64,000 bases of DNA from Branchiostoma belcheri (Eukaryota > Chordata > Leptocardii > Amphioxiformes > Branchiostomatidae), in contig NW_017804231.1 of NCBI RefSeq assembly GCF_001625305.1, positions 103,932-167,931 on the forward strand, given 5' to 3'. A model generated the notes under the pieces. It was not told the DNA's origin and did no database searches. It saw only the letters and a program-made list of their open reading frames with translations. Both the position numbers and the translations under genes were made by a program. The first letter of the stretch is position 1; every line of letters starts with the position of its first letter. Below are positions 47,131 through 59,400 of the stretch, piece by piece.

Positions 47131-48835
47131 TGGTGACTGGGGAAGGCGGAAACGGTGCTCCCATCACCATGGAAACAGGGAACGCTGCGACTTCTATCGT
47201 CCCACCCATGCCACAGTCTTTCCAGGGAACACGTCGTCCAACCCGTAGCAAACGTGCAATGGTCGTCTATGAGATAAAGCTGCCAAGTCATGTATTACCG
47301 GTACAATAAGACAGGATACAGAACTTTGGCCTGTGTTCTTTCACCCATCCTGTTCTTTTGAGATTAGATATATGTCTGTCTGCATTCCTATGTTACATCA
47401 GATGTGAAATGGGACCATTGTGCTTTTTAGATGCAGGCTACAAGATAACAAACATTAAAAGGAGAATTTTACCCATAACTGTACACCCTTGTTTATCCAG
47501 CTTTGAAACTCTCACTATGGTGTATCCACAACAGGGGGCCAAGTATACTTCAAGTCATTTATGTCTGGCTTATCACAATTTCTGTGTCCTTATATTACAG
47601 TAATTAATTTTGTTGTATGTGTATCAATTTGTGAGATTTACATTGTTTTGCTTCCACCTATTGCCATACTATAGTGGTGCTTTACGTTCATATATCCACG
47701 CATTTCTGCACATGATGAAATTGCCTCCCACAAGCATCTGAAAACACTGATTCTGTTATTCTGTACAAGTAAATGAAATGGCATTGATAGGAAATTTAAA
47801 GCAGGACTGGTTGTGATTTAAGACTTTTGAATCATTTCCATGTGCCCATGATACATGTGTAATTGTTGGAAGTTTGCCATGATTTTATCAGTATCTTTAG
47901 TCCTCTGTTGTAGCTGTGTTGCCCTTGGGTCTTGGTCTACCTCAGCTCGATACGGACTGAACTATAAACCAACACAGTAATAAAACAGTTTCAGGGTTTC
48001 TAGATATTTGTGCCAAGGGAACCTTTCCTTGTTTTTAAACCTCATGTTATAGTTTTGTATTACATCGAACATTTAAGTATACACACGACTCATCATATTT
48101 CATCAGTATCTGTAGGTATTTATAGATATACTTGCCACATTTTTTAAAATTCCCAGTAATGTTTATCACTTGTTCTTTATGGTATACACCCAGATCTAGA
48201 GTCGGAAACTTCTTTGCTTGTGTTGGCCAATTCAATTCATGAATTAAATGTTTAAGTGTAACACATTTGAAATGGAGCCTTGGATCTTGAAGTATTTCAA
48301 TTTCAGCAATTCAAGTTCAGAACAAAGTTTTGATTTTTTACACTTCAACTGTATGATTATCTGACAGAATGTTATTCCCTTCACAAACAGTGACTAATTC
48401 AAACATGAAGGTGGTGACATTCATAGATTGACATGACCTGGCCAAAGGAAGTTTTTTACACATAGCTGTACAATCAAAAGAATGTTAGACTAACTGATTC
48501 TGTGCACTTGTTAAGTAGTTATCTGGCTGCAGTACATAGTTAGGAAACATTCACTGATAAGTACCTTAACTTTGTATAGTATAAGATTTTTAGACTTATT
48601 GCAATGGAAACATTGGATGGAAGTGTTGGATCTGTACATTTTGCATCCTACATTGTTGTGCAAAAATTGTGTAAAGAAGGGTGCAAATTTGCTTGTATAG
48701 ACCTTTTACATGTGTAATTAGATAACAATCAATGCAGGGATACTGACCCCTTTATCAGGGGTCCACAAGTCTTTCTCTCAGACTTTTCTAGGTGATTATT
48801 GTAAGCAAATAAAGACTACATTGAATTATGGTAAC
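47131..48835 (+). other. PPP4R1: PPP4R1 3' untranslated region
   Basis: After the proposed TGA there is about 1.7 kb of increasingly AT-rich sequence. It has AATAAA signals at 47,979-47,984 (proximal) and 48,808-48,813 (distal). The first ~180 nt still contain a 60-codon open frame (47,127-47,309) in another phase, which makes the exact C-terminus uncertain. Confidence 0.6.
48808..48813 (+). terminator. PPP4R1: Distal poly(A) signal of PPP4R1
   Basis: AATAAA in a gCAAATAAAGACTa context. It is followed within about 30 nt by TTGAATTATG and a T-rich stretch. The last good signal before the convergent gene. Confidence 0.55.
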
Positions 48836-49206
48836 AATGATGCCGTTTCCCGTGATTTTTTTTGCTGTTCTTGTCACTTTTTGAAGATATAGAAAAATGC
48901 AGACCCGTCTCAGAGATAGTCTGGGTGCCATCCTTGCTGACCCAGACTGTATCAAAGATTCACAAGAAACGTAAAAGAGAAAGAAACCATAAAAGAGAAA
49001 GAAACCAAAGTACATGCACATGTATACACAGCTGTGTATACCAGACATACTGTACTATAGCTCGTTCTCAAGTCTGGAGAAATAACATTAACACACATAC
49101 AATTCAATGACCTAGAAAGTTTGCAGCTGGGCATCATCTGTTTTCTACTGTTTGCAGTAAATTAAGAAGTCTAACAAATCATGATAAGCCTCTTCATGTG
49201 GAGATT

Positions 49207-49212
49207 TTTATT
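49207..49212 (-). terminator. Poly(A) signal of the KIAA1143 homologue
   Basis: Reads AATAAA on the minus strand, 156 nt after the stop codon. The two convergent genes end about 360 bp apart. Confidence 0.65.
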
Positions 49213-49367
49213 ATGATTCACAACACGGGGTACAATGTACATCAATAGACCATAAGAAAACATCGAAACATGCACCTTTATCTACAGCAGCCTTGGTTTA
49301 ATTGTTTGTATAGCACAAGTTACCATGGCAACACCAATTATCTACCAATCAGTACAATGTACGTCCA

Positions 49368-50126
49368 TCAACCATCCTCTTCCTCCTCATCATCTCCAAA
49401 AGATAACAAACTAGAATTTTTCACTTTCTTCATTTTACTCTTTTTGTCAGGTTTGTCGTCTTTCCTCTTCTTTGTTGATGTGCTGGCATTTAAGTCTGTC
49501 TTCTCCTCGGCTGATCTCTTTACTGGCTTCTTGAATGTGATTCTCCCTTCTGCTATTGCTGTTTCTATGAAGATATAAAAAGTGCAAGAAATGTATTATT
49601 AATTGGTCTACACTTGTGTACATGTACTTAGCAAAACTCACAAATTACACAAGATCTATTTATTATAAAAACATAAGCAACAAGAAGTTACAATGATGCA
49701 AACCAAGTTTCAACTCAGACATCTGCCAGGGTTTTATCTCACCTTCATCCTTCTTTTCCTTTTCCTCCTCCCATCTGTCAGCCTCCTCCTGAGTGAGATC
49801 TCCTTTCCTCAAGACCACAACTGTTGGCTTCTCATCGTCTCTGTCATCCCTTGCCTCTTCCTCCTCTTCTTCTGGTGGTTTCTCTTCTGCTCTCTAATAA
49901 CAAGATAGCGTTGCATTAGCTGAACCAAGGAGCTTCAAATTGAAAAGCAAGTTACACAGAGATACATGTAGTAACAAATATTTACAAGTTATGGGGGAGG
50001 GGGGTTACACACTTTTGTGTTGATGTCTGGCCCCTCCTTGTATCCTACGCGTTCCTTGAACTGTTTTATGAAGCTCGGTTCCGAGGGTTTGGAAAATGAC
50101 ACCCCGTGGCGTCCGCGTCCAGCCAT
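49368..50126 (-). CDS. KIAA1143: KIAA1143-like protein (uncharacterised conserved protein)
   Basis: Three exons on the minus strand: 50126-50013, 49893-49743 and 49564-49368, giving 153 aa (human about 154). The N-terminus VSFSKPSEPSFIKQFKERVG matches human [20 protein letters not shown] from memory. It continues with an acidic stretch, then PTVVVLRKGDLTQEE (human PQVVVLKKGDLSVEE). The C-terminus is Lys-rich and ends NSSLLSFGDDEEEEDG (human NSSLLSFDNEDENE). An in-frame TAG lies three codons upstream of the chosen ATG. No catalytic motif is visible; the protein is charged and probably disordered, and its molecular role is unknown. It is divergent from KIF15, as in human. Confidence 0.92.
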
Positions 50127-50453
50127 GGCTTCCTAAAAGCTGCAAAATAGCCGAGAAACAACGAGAATCTTGCAGAAACCTGGAAAGAAGCTACATTTGG
50201 GTCAGAGGTCAGAGATATCACGTGACATGATTTCAAATTTCAATTCAGCCAATCATAGCGAAGGATTTAATCACGTGAGGGGCAAAGTAGGCAACCCGCC
50301 ATTGTTCAAGTTTTCTTGCTACGTGTGGAGAGCGTATTTTGGTAGTCTCTAACGTTGTTTTAGTCTTTGATTTTATGTTTTGTCTGGACTACAGTTCAAG
50401 CAAGGTTACTTTCAAGTGTTGGTGTGCAGTAGAAGGCGTATAAGGAGCGAATT
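50127..50453. promoter_or_regulatory. Bidirectional promoter between KIAA1143 and KIF15
   Basis: 327 bp separate the two start codons, so both 5'UTRs and the promoter must lie here. Seen in it are CACGTG E-boxes at 50,219-50,224 and 50,272-50,277, a GCCAATCA CCAAT box between them at about 50,248, and TTCAAA (complement of the CHR core TTTGAA) at about 50,232. There is also CCGCCAT, a YY1-like site, near 50,299, and no TATA box. CCAAT plus CHR is typical of G2/M genes such as kinesins, but the assignment here is inferred. Confidence 0.65.
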
Positions 50454-53400
50454 ATGGCGCCGACAACAGGTAAGAACGAACAAAAATGCACGGATCTTGG
50501 CTCGTTAGTGCTACTGCTGGGAAGGATCCTGTGGAAAATCATGGTTAATTTGGGGCATAAAAATACCCTTTTTGTGCTTTTTGAGGCGACATGACATTCT
50601 CCCAGTCTACATATTTCGTGGTGTGTATTAAAGTTCTTGTTGCAAGCAAATGTGCAAAATGTGCAAATCGTACGTGCAATATGGAGTAAAGTCATTTTTC
50701 TGCAAACTGACAGATGATGTCAGTTGAAAAACATAATATTTTTGTAGAAAGAGCGACAAAGACTATTTGCAAGAGAATGATTCATGTACTGTAGTATACA
50801 ATACCTTTCATACCATGATATTTCTGACATAGCTAACCTGTTTTATTTTCCTTCACAGATAGCAAGGCAGGAGTGACAAGGTAGTATGATATTCTCAACC
50901 CTGTTTTTTAACTTGCCATATTGCAAGACTTTGAAGTTTTTATATATTTTTCTACAATATCAAAATGTTTCAAAGTTACAAGTCATGTGGGTATTTCACA
51001 CCTCACTTTTGGTGTAGTTTGCAGAAGGCCAGAAAGCCGTCTGGCCAGCATTTTATCATAATTCTCTTCAGCCGTGACGATGCAGGAAGCCGCTTTTACT
51101 AAGTTTTTACTTTTATGAATTTCTATGCACTATGGACTTTGTACATAGAAATTCATAAAAGGTGCTTCCTGAGTTGCCACCGCTATCATTTCTTGTACAT
51201 GTACTTACCTGTGTGATTTCAACCTTTCAGTACTGAAGAAGACTCGATCAAGGTGTATGTCCGTGTTCGGCCGCCAGATGAAGCGGAGGACAGTTACGAG
51301 CAGAGCATGTGCCTGGCGGTGCAGGCCCCTAATGTCATTGTGATGGACTGTAAGCCTGACCCCAGGAGATACACGTTTGACCATGTGGCTGACATCAATA
51401 CAACACAGGTCAGGGAATTCAAAAAAAAGAGGCTATTGCGATTGAAGGATCCATTTTATGATCATATTTGCTTGAAACAGAAAAAAAACTCAGTGTCATA
51501 CATGTACACACACATAAACACATGTACACTCATGTGCACCTACACACACACATTCATGCAAACACACATACACACTTGTAGTTGTAGTTGTAGCAAGGAG
51601 GCTTTAAAAATTGTTCAAAATACATGTATACCTGTGAAAGATTCCGATATCCAGTAGTACTAGTAGTACATGTACCTTTGTAACTGATGTCTGACATGAC
51701 TTTTTTTCTTTGTTCAAACCAGGAAGCAGTGTTTGGTGCAGTGGGAAGGAAAATAATCGAAAGCTGTGTTGGTGGCTACAATGGAACAATATTTGCGTAG
51801 TAAGCAGGGTTTTTCTGAAAATATAATGGTCATAATTCCTATGTCTATATGTTTACAGAGATGTATGTATCAAAACCCAACAAAGATGTCCAACTCCAAG
51901 TAAAACTTAGTCAAGTGCTTGATTATTCTCCCATGGAGTAAGACTCTTGTACATGTTTCAATATTCTGTAAGCTTTATAGTCAACTAGATAGTATTATAT
52001 TACTCAATACAATTTTTGACTACTCACAATGAAGTTGTAAGACACATATTCTCTATAACTATAACTTGTCATCTTTTCAGTGGCCAGACAGGATCAGGAA
52101 AGACTTTCACCATGTTGGGTATGTCTACATTTTCACGCCTATAATATAGTATAAAGCTGCATGTTACTTTTTCCAGTACCCCTCCATATATAGCAAATTT
52201 TCTGCTTTTCTTTAGCTGCCTTTGCCTAGTAATAGTAGATCTTTTGAGAGTAGATACAATGTTAAAAGTTTGCCCAGAATACTGAGAGAAGTTTTGCTGA
52301 TTTTCCTGTAATTCTAGGCCCACTGGAGGATGGTGATGATTTCCGGCATGAGTTACGTGGTGTGATTCCTCGCAGCTTTGAGTATCTCTTCAACTTGATA
52401 AGCAGGGAGCAAGAAAAGGTCAGCTATTGTTCTGTTGTATTGTAAGTTAGTATATTAGTTAGCAAAGTCTCAAGAGCTAACCAGTATGTCTTCATTGTGT
52501 ATGAGAAATAATCAGCTTTTTTCTTGATAGATGAATCAAGAGAGTTTTTCAATGTCTGTCCACAGCGTGGAGATGCTGTGGAGTTTGTGACAAGATGTTC
52601 GTTCCTGGAGATCTACAACGAGCAGATTTTTGACCTGCTGGACACGGCGTCCACTGGTCTGCACCTGCGAGAGAACATCAAGAAGGGAGTGTTTGTGGAC
52701 GGACTGATTGAGCAGAATGTCACCAGTGCAGTAGAGGCCCATCAGGTAAAGACAAAGGATACTGACTATTCAAAAACCTGGGGAATGCTTATCTATACTT
52801 GAGCATTTTGACCTCATTTTGAGTCTATACTCAAGTGCATTTCATTTCTATTATGCCAATATGGTTCAATTTTATTTTTGTTATTGGTCTCCAACAGTAG
52901 GTATACACATGTATTATTCCAGGTGCTGTCTGCAGGATGGGTGAATCGCAGAGTTGCCTCCACTTCCATGAACAGGGAGTCATCTAGGAGCCATGCTGTC
53001 TTCACTCTCACTATAGAGTCCAAGGTATTGTCAGTCTTTCTTCTTCTGTTTATCTCTTAATCTTCAGCTATTTCTCACCAAAGTCCTTTCCTGTCATGTC
53101 AAGGTTCTACGTTCTACAAATACCTCCTTATAAAGCTCTCCGTGTTTGTCATAATTGCAGGAGAAGAAAGGCGGAGTGATGAACATCCGGTGTTCCCAGC
53201 TGAACCTGGTGGATCTGGCCGGGAGTGAGAGACAGAAGGACACACATACTGCAGGAGTCCGGCTCAAGGTGTGTGAGGAGGAGATTTGCCTGGTTAAATC
53301 ATGCCTCTTGTAGCTTGAGTTCTCAGTCAAATGAAAGGGAAGTTTAGTTTACATTATGGGAGTCCATGGTTCCTATGTGTGCATTCTGAATAGGAGCAAT

Positions 53401-56400
53401 CGCTGTTTTTCTTTACATCATATACAGGCAAATTATTTAAAGACATCTATAATTATCATTAGGCAAATCACCCAACTGTCACCTGCATTTTGCCTATTGA
53501 TCTCTCACACTTAATGTGAGCTTTGGTTTGAAAATATTGCAGTTAATTTTTCCGTATCTTTGACTTTGTGTGATCTTTGATGATCTACAGGAAGCTGGCA
53601 GTATCAACAAGTCCCTCAGTGCTCTGGGGAATGTGATCATGGCCTTAGTAGACATCGCCCATGGGAAGACTCGTCATGTCCCATACAGGGACTCCAAACT
53701 CTCCTTCCTTCTCAGGGTAGGTAGCGTACTTCTTTGGTACCTGTGTTTTGCTAGCACATACATGTGTACATGTATATATGTGAGAAAAAATTGTGTCCAA
53801 TTTTTAAAAATATATGTGCATAGATTTAGATAAGTTTCTATCATATCATAGTTCTAGATATCTGAAAATCACAAGTTTCATGGTCTGATCATGATTTTGC
53901 TTACAGGATTCTCTAGGAGGCAATGCAAAAACCTACATCATTGCCAACGTCCATCCAGGCTCCAAGTAAGTTATTTATCAATGTTTGTCTTGTTGTTATT
54001 TATTAATGTTGAACATGACTGTGATATTCAAACTTCACTGGTCTTGATTTGAAGTTATCTTGAGTTTTGCGTGGCTTTACTCTTGCGTGGAGATGAAAAT
54101 GGTGATGGGCTCCCCAGGTCCAGTACGGCAAAGATTGGCCTGTGGTCAATGATCTTGTTGGACGCTGTCTTACATGCCTCTGCTCTGGCCCTGTCTCTGT
54201 CCTGGGTTGTGTACACACTACCAGTGTCATAATTTAACGATAATTGCTGAGCATGTAGGACATTAATTAAGTCAGAGGTGAATATGAAGTAGTCGATTGT
54301 TTCTGATCCATATGAGGCAGCGACAGTCAGTCCAGGAAAACTGTCCATATTCCCATGTGCCTTGTCAATACTGAAGTTGAAGTCTCCACCAATGATACAT
54401 GCAGTCTGGCCGTTCCTCCCTTCTGCAAGTGTCTGAACAAAGTTGAGGAGATCTCGGAATATCAGCTGCTTTTCTGCATCAATACACTTGTGTGGTCCAT
54501 GCCAGGAGATAGCTATAAAGTCTGACACATTTGCCGTCCTCTCTAATGCAATGTTGCTACTTGCTGTATGCTGTTCAGGCACAGGTTTAGGTGTGAACTT
54601 ACAAATGCATGTTCGTCCGCGGTGCTGCATCAGATTTGGGTACTTGTCTCCAATTATCCTGTACGAGTCTAAGCGTTCCACGTCAAACAACTCACTATCC
54701 CAGAGAATCCCTGCTTCATTGACGACTCCTTTGTAGGAAAACTTCTTCCCGAGTTGAAGCTGTGTTGTGGCATCTGCCCATGGACACTCTTGCACGAAAA
54801 CAATAGAAACGTGTGTCTGTCCCTGAAGCTGACTGAGAAGAAGCTTACGCAAATTTGCATTCCCGGCGCCCTTTGTGTCTCCCTTGAAGTTGACAGAAGC
54901 GATGCCGTACCTGTAGGGATGCCGGCCATGTTCTGTGATGGAAGTTTGCATCAGTGCCTCGTTCAGTTCTCGCACAACATCCTCGCTGCTCTCACCTGCC
55001 TTCTTCTTGCTGCCTTTAGTAGCCTTTGGGACAAGAACCTTAGGCAAAACATGTTCTGCCTGGTATGCTGGGTTTGGTTGCAGGGCCATTTTTGATAGTT
55101 TAACTTCAAGGTATGTTCATTGGCTTCAGAAGTATCTTCTGGCTTTCTGGAGTTGTTTCCCATCTGTAAACAACAGAAACAGAGGAAGTTAACATAATCT
55201 TGTTTACAACTTTAGTCAATCTCCTTCCTTCCTGCCACTGGCTCGTCCGTGCATATAGACTGGACTGCCTTTTCCACCAACCCGGTGCATATAATGACAA
55301 GTGAAGTCAATTATAGTTGTCCCAAGGAATTAGCTTTCTAGTCTGTTATTACAGACTGAGGTAAACATACTGAAAACAAATTTATCTGTGCTGAAAGTGA
55401 AAAATAAGTAAGTTAGATCCAAACACTTCTGTACAATAAACAAGTATAACATGCGTATACATACCTGCTTGAATGTCTTCGAATTCAGTTCCAAATTTGC
55501 CTTCAGGCACAGTGGTCATGGGACCATGACACAGATCACTATAATTAGTACCTACAGTACAATGGTGGTTACCAGTGAACACCTTACCCTTTTCTGTAAT
55601 ACCTGAGATTCAGGCTATTAGCCACTGACATGTACAAGTTGTGGCTTGTCTTGGGAAATGACCTGCTGCACATATACTTTCCGATCAATACAATAGCTGC
55701 AGATATTGTCACGCCACTGTATGTAAATAGACCTATTGTGTTTAGCGTCACCTGGTGTCAGGTTACTGTCACTTACTGTAAACAATGGCTCAGGAGTAAA
55801 TAGAACAAGGTTCGCACCAGTCATGTGACTGACTGTTTGACAAACAGAACTGAGCAATATAATAAACAAAATGGCTGCTGTTATCAGAAGCAATATTTAT
55901 TCGCAGTTATTATAATTAGATTCTGGGTTGCAGTAGAAATGCACAAGCAAGCACAATGAAAGCAGTATAAAGGTCACAGGTCAATCTAATGTTCTGCCCT
56001 AATGCTTTGAAGTAGTCATGGCTGAGAAATGGATCTAGTACCTGAATATTGTGTCAGAATTACACTCTGGCCCATGACCCTTCCTAGTTTTTGACTCAGG
56101 CTGACTAAATTTGAATCGATATCTTGACACAAAATATTAGACCTGCCACACTACCAGGTTGAGCCATACAGACAGAGATTATGTATTACTGTTGTAAATT
56201 GTTTTTGAGGTAAAATCTAATCCAGGAAGCAATTTGTCTAATTACTTGGACTCCCTGGGAGAGTCTAGCTGCTGGAATATAATGCCATACAAATTACAAT
56301 GTCATGTGTATAACGGCCCATACTATACAGCTGCGTACTCCTATATGTTGGCTCTAGTATTGGGATGTTTTTTTAGACTTGACTGTTGAGTTGTAATAAA

Positions 56401-59400
56401 AAAACTCTTTGAAGACTTGTACATTTCTTCTTTATAGACCTCTTTTACGACTTACTTCTCTCCAACTTTGTCCAAACCAACCAATATGATACCTTATGAG
56501 TGTAAGATGTACAGTTGTAAAAGTCTCAGCCAAAAGTCTCAGTTTCAGGTGTTGACTGTACTTCTTTAGATTATACTACTTAGCACCACTCCCCTTGTAG
56601 TATAGTGTTAAGTTTTGATACTGTATTTTCAGGTGTTTTGGAGAAACCTTGTCGACTCTGAACTTTGCTCGTCGGGCAAAGATGATCAAGAACAAGGCAG
56701 TTGTAAATGAAGACCTGCACGGTAATGTCTCCCAGCTACAAGCTGAGATCAAGAAACTTAAAGAAGAGCTGGCAGACTACAAGGCGGGGGGTGTACCACA
56801 ACATTTAGGGGGATCAGGTAAATGAGTTTATATTTGCAAAAAAACAAAGCACTTTTCAGATGCTTGAAGCCAGAAAGGTTTACATATTTAGTACAAATGT
56901 ACTATTCCGTATATTTACTGACAAATTCCTCTGATGCATTTCATGTTTATTCTCATTGTATTGAGCTCAAGGGGATGGTGGTGCTGTGGACAGCAAGTAC
57001 AAGAAATGGTTCTGTGATGCGATGTTCCTTAGAAACAAGGCTGAAGAAGAACAGAAGGTAAATAATGCAGTTTGAACTTGTCCTTACAGTTACATGGCAT
57101 GAAAGTTCATCAAGGATGGTAAATTATATATGATTACGTATTGAAACTGTTCTCCAACTCACAAGATCTTGATTCACCACTTAATTTTTGACCTTATTTC
57201 TGGGTCTTTATCAGCCATATGACCCAAGAGCTTCAGACGTGATTAGGTCAAAGTTTGTCAGGACTGGGTCAAAGTTCATTAGAAGTCTGTATCGACCCCC
57301 GTCCTGGCCAAGGGAAGGATGGCTCCCACAAAATACATGTAGTCACTACTTATGTATTGCAGGCAAAGGAAGACAAGATCCATCAGCTTGAAGACCTGTG
57401 TAAGAAGAAGGAGAAGTTTGTCCAGTCCAGTAAGATGATCATCAAGCTGCGAGAAAGCCACATCAGCTGTCTGGAGAAGGGCGGGGCAGGAGCTCTGGGA
57501 GACACTGAGAAGGACCAGATCATCAGAGACCTTCGGCAGGAGGTGGGCAGGGTTCTCTCTTCAGAAGTCCAGCAACAGATTTTGGCAATGCCTCAGGGGC
57601 AGATCCTTTTAGTTGTCCAAAGCACTGGTTACAGAGCGAGAAAGTTTGAGTCAATTCAGGGGTGTGTGCATATCTTAATCCATCTTGAAACCAATGCCTG
57701 TGAAATGTAATTTTTTTAAGTAACACTAGACAGTAAGGTTTTAATTTATATATGATAGAAAACTATTTTATGAGCTATAACTTGTTCATTCCCCCTGTTT
57801 GTTAACTCCAATGCTGCCTTCTCAGATCGAGCTTCTGAAAGATCAGGTGAACCATCACCCTGAGGTGACCCGTCTGGCCATGGAGAACCACGGGCTGAGG
57901 AAGAAGCTGAAGGAGCTGCGCACCCCGGAGTACCTGAGTAACAAGGCCTACAGCGCACAGCAGGTCATGGAGCTGGAGAACAGCTTCAAGGAACTCATGG
58001 CAAAGGACGATGGTCAGTGTTAGAAAAAAATCTGCAACTTTGTTTATCATGTTGAAGGCATCCAGTGTAATTTCAAGGTGGCAAAACTGGATTTAAAATC
58101 AATCAAACTATTCCTTATGCTTGTTGGGGCTATTTCAAATGCTTCAAGTATGAAATGGTGACGGAAATGTGTTAAGAAATGGCAGTAATTATTGTCAATG
58201 ATAGACAGATTTCCTCATCCAAAATATCTTTGTCTTGTTGTCCTGAAATTGCTTTGGATGCACTGTTACAGATATGATATGTGTGTTGTTTTTTTAGTCC
58301 ATTATACATTGATCCTTTGGGAAGTAGTAAAGAATGTGAATGTGGGAATCTTGTTTTTCAGGAGGTGCCCCTGCAGTGGACCGCAGAACCAGCCTGACTG
58401 CTGCAGGCACTCCGCTTGCTGCGGACACCGTTTCCGCGGCAACTGTGGAGAAACTGAAGTCAAAGGTGCAGAAACTGCAGGAGGAGTTGGATATGGTAAG
58501 AGTTGGTGCTCACTGTAAACTGTTTTAAGTTTGCTTTTTAAATTTTGTTGTACTTGGAAAAAGGAGGAGTTTGCAATATAAAGTTGAAAGAAGACATTTA
58601 CAGTATTCCATGGTTTCTGTTGAACAACTGTAATTCACTGTAGGTTCACAGTAGTAAAAGTTTGCAGTCTCAGAAAAATGGACATGTTCGCAGAACTATA
58701 TGTTTGCAGTGGCGGCAGGTGCAGCTAAAAGAAAGTTGGCAAAATATTTGGCCACGGAAAAATTGTGAATCAAAGAATGATGAAGGAAAATTTCAAGAAC
58801 AATTTCTTTCTTCTTTTGTTTTCTTTTTGTAGACTAAGGAGAACCTTCATCAGATGGAAGGGTCCTGGGAGAAACAGAAGCTGGAGTTGGAGTCTGAGCT
58901 GGCCTCCTACAAGACGTCTACCCAGGAGCTGGAGAAGGTTCTGGAGGCCTGTCAGGTCCGCAACAGGATCAACAGGACCACCTTGAACGACATTCACATG
59001 GAAACCATCAAGGTCAGTCAGGGTTTCAAGGTCATATCACTTTCTGTTATGTTCCATGTTCTGGGTGACTACAGATTTCTCATCATTAATATTTTGTCAT
59101 TGATATTTTTGTGCCTTTGTGCACTTCATTTTTGGAATAGCATAATGTATCTAGCTTTTAACACTTTTGCTTCTTCTTATAGTTTCTATACCAGCAACCT
59201 CTGTGATTAACCAATGGAATTTAATGAAAAATGATACCAGTATTTCAATGTACGTTGTATGCTAATGTTTTTATTTGTTTTGGAGCCACCAGAATCATTT
59301 AACTTGACCTCTAATATTGCGTATCCTGTCCACCCCTCAGAACCTGACTCCCAGTAAGAAGGCCCTGTACCACCTCAGGAACAGGGTTGTCCAGCAGCCT

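Larger units (their letters stand above)
51231..56740 (+). other. KIF15: KIF15 exons 3-12: kinesin motor domain
   Basis: Motor from about residue 18 to 355. [10 protein letters not shown] opens the first strand. P-loop GQTGSGKT is at residues 99-106, split between exons 4 and 5. Switch [10 protein letters not shown] is at 221-229 in exon 8, and switch II DLAGSE at 256-261 in exon 9. NKSLSALG lies at 280-287 and YRDSKL at 306-311 in exon 10. All nucleotide-binding residues are intact, so the motor should be active. The neck linker (about 351-363, [13 protein letters not shown]) matches human [13 protein letters not shown], a kinesin-12 signature. Confidence 0.94.
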
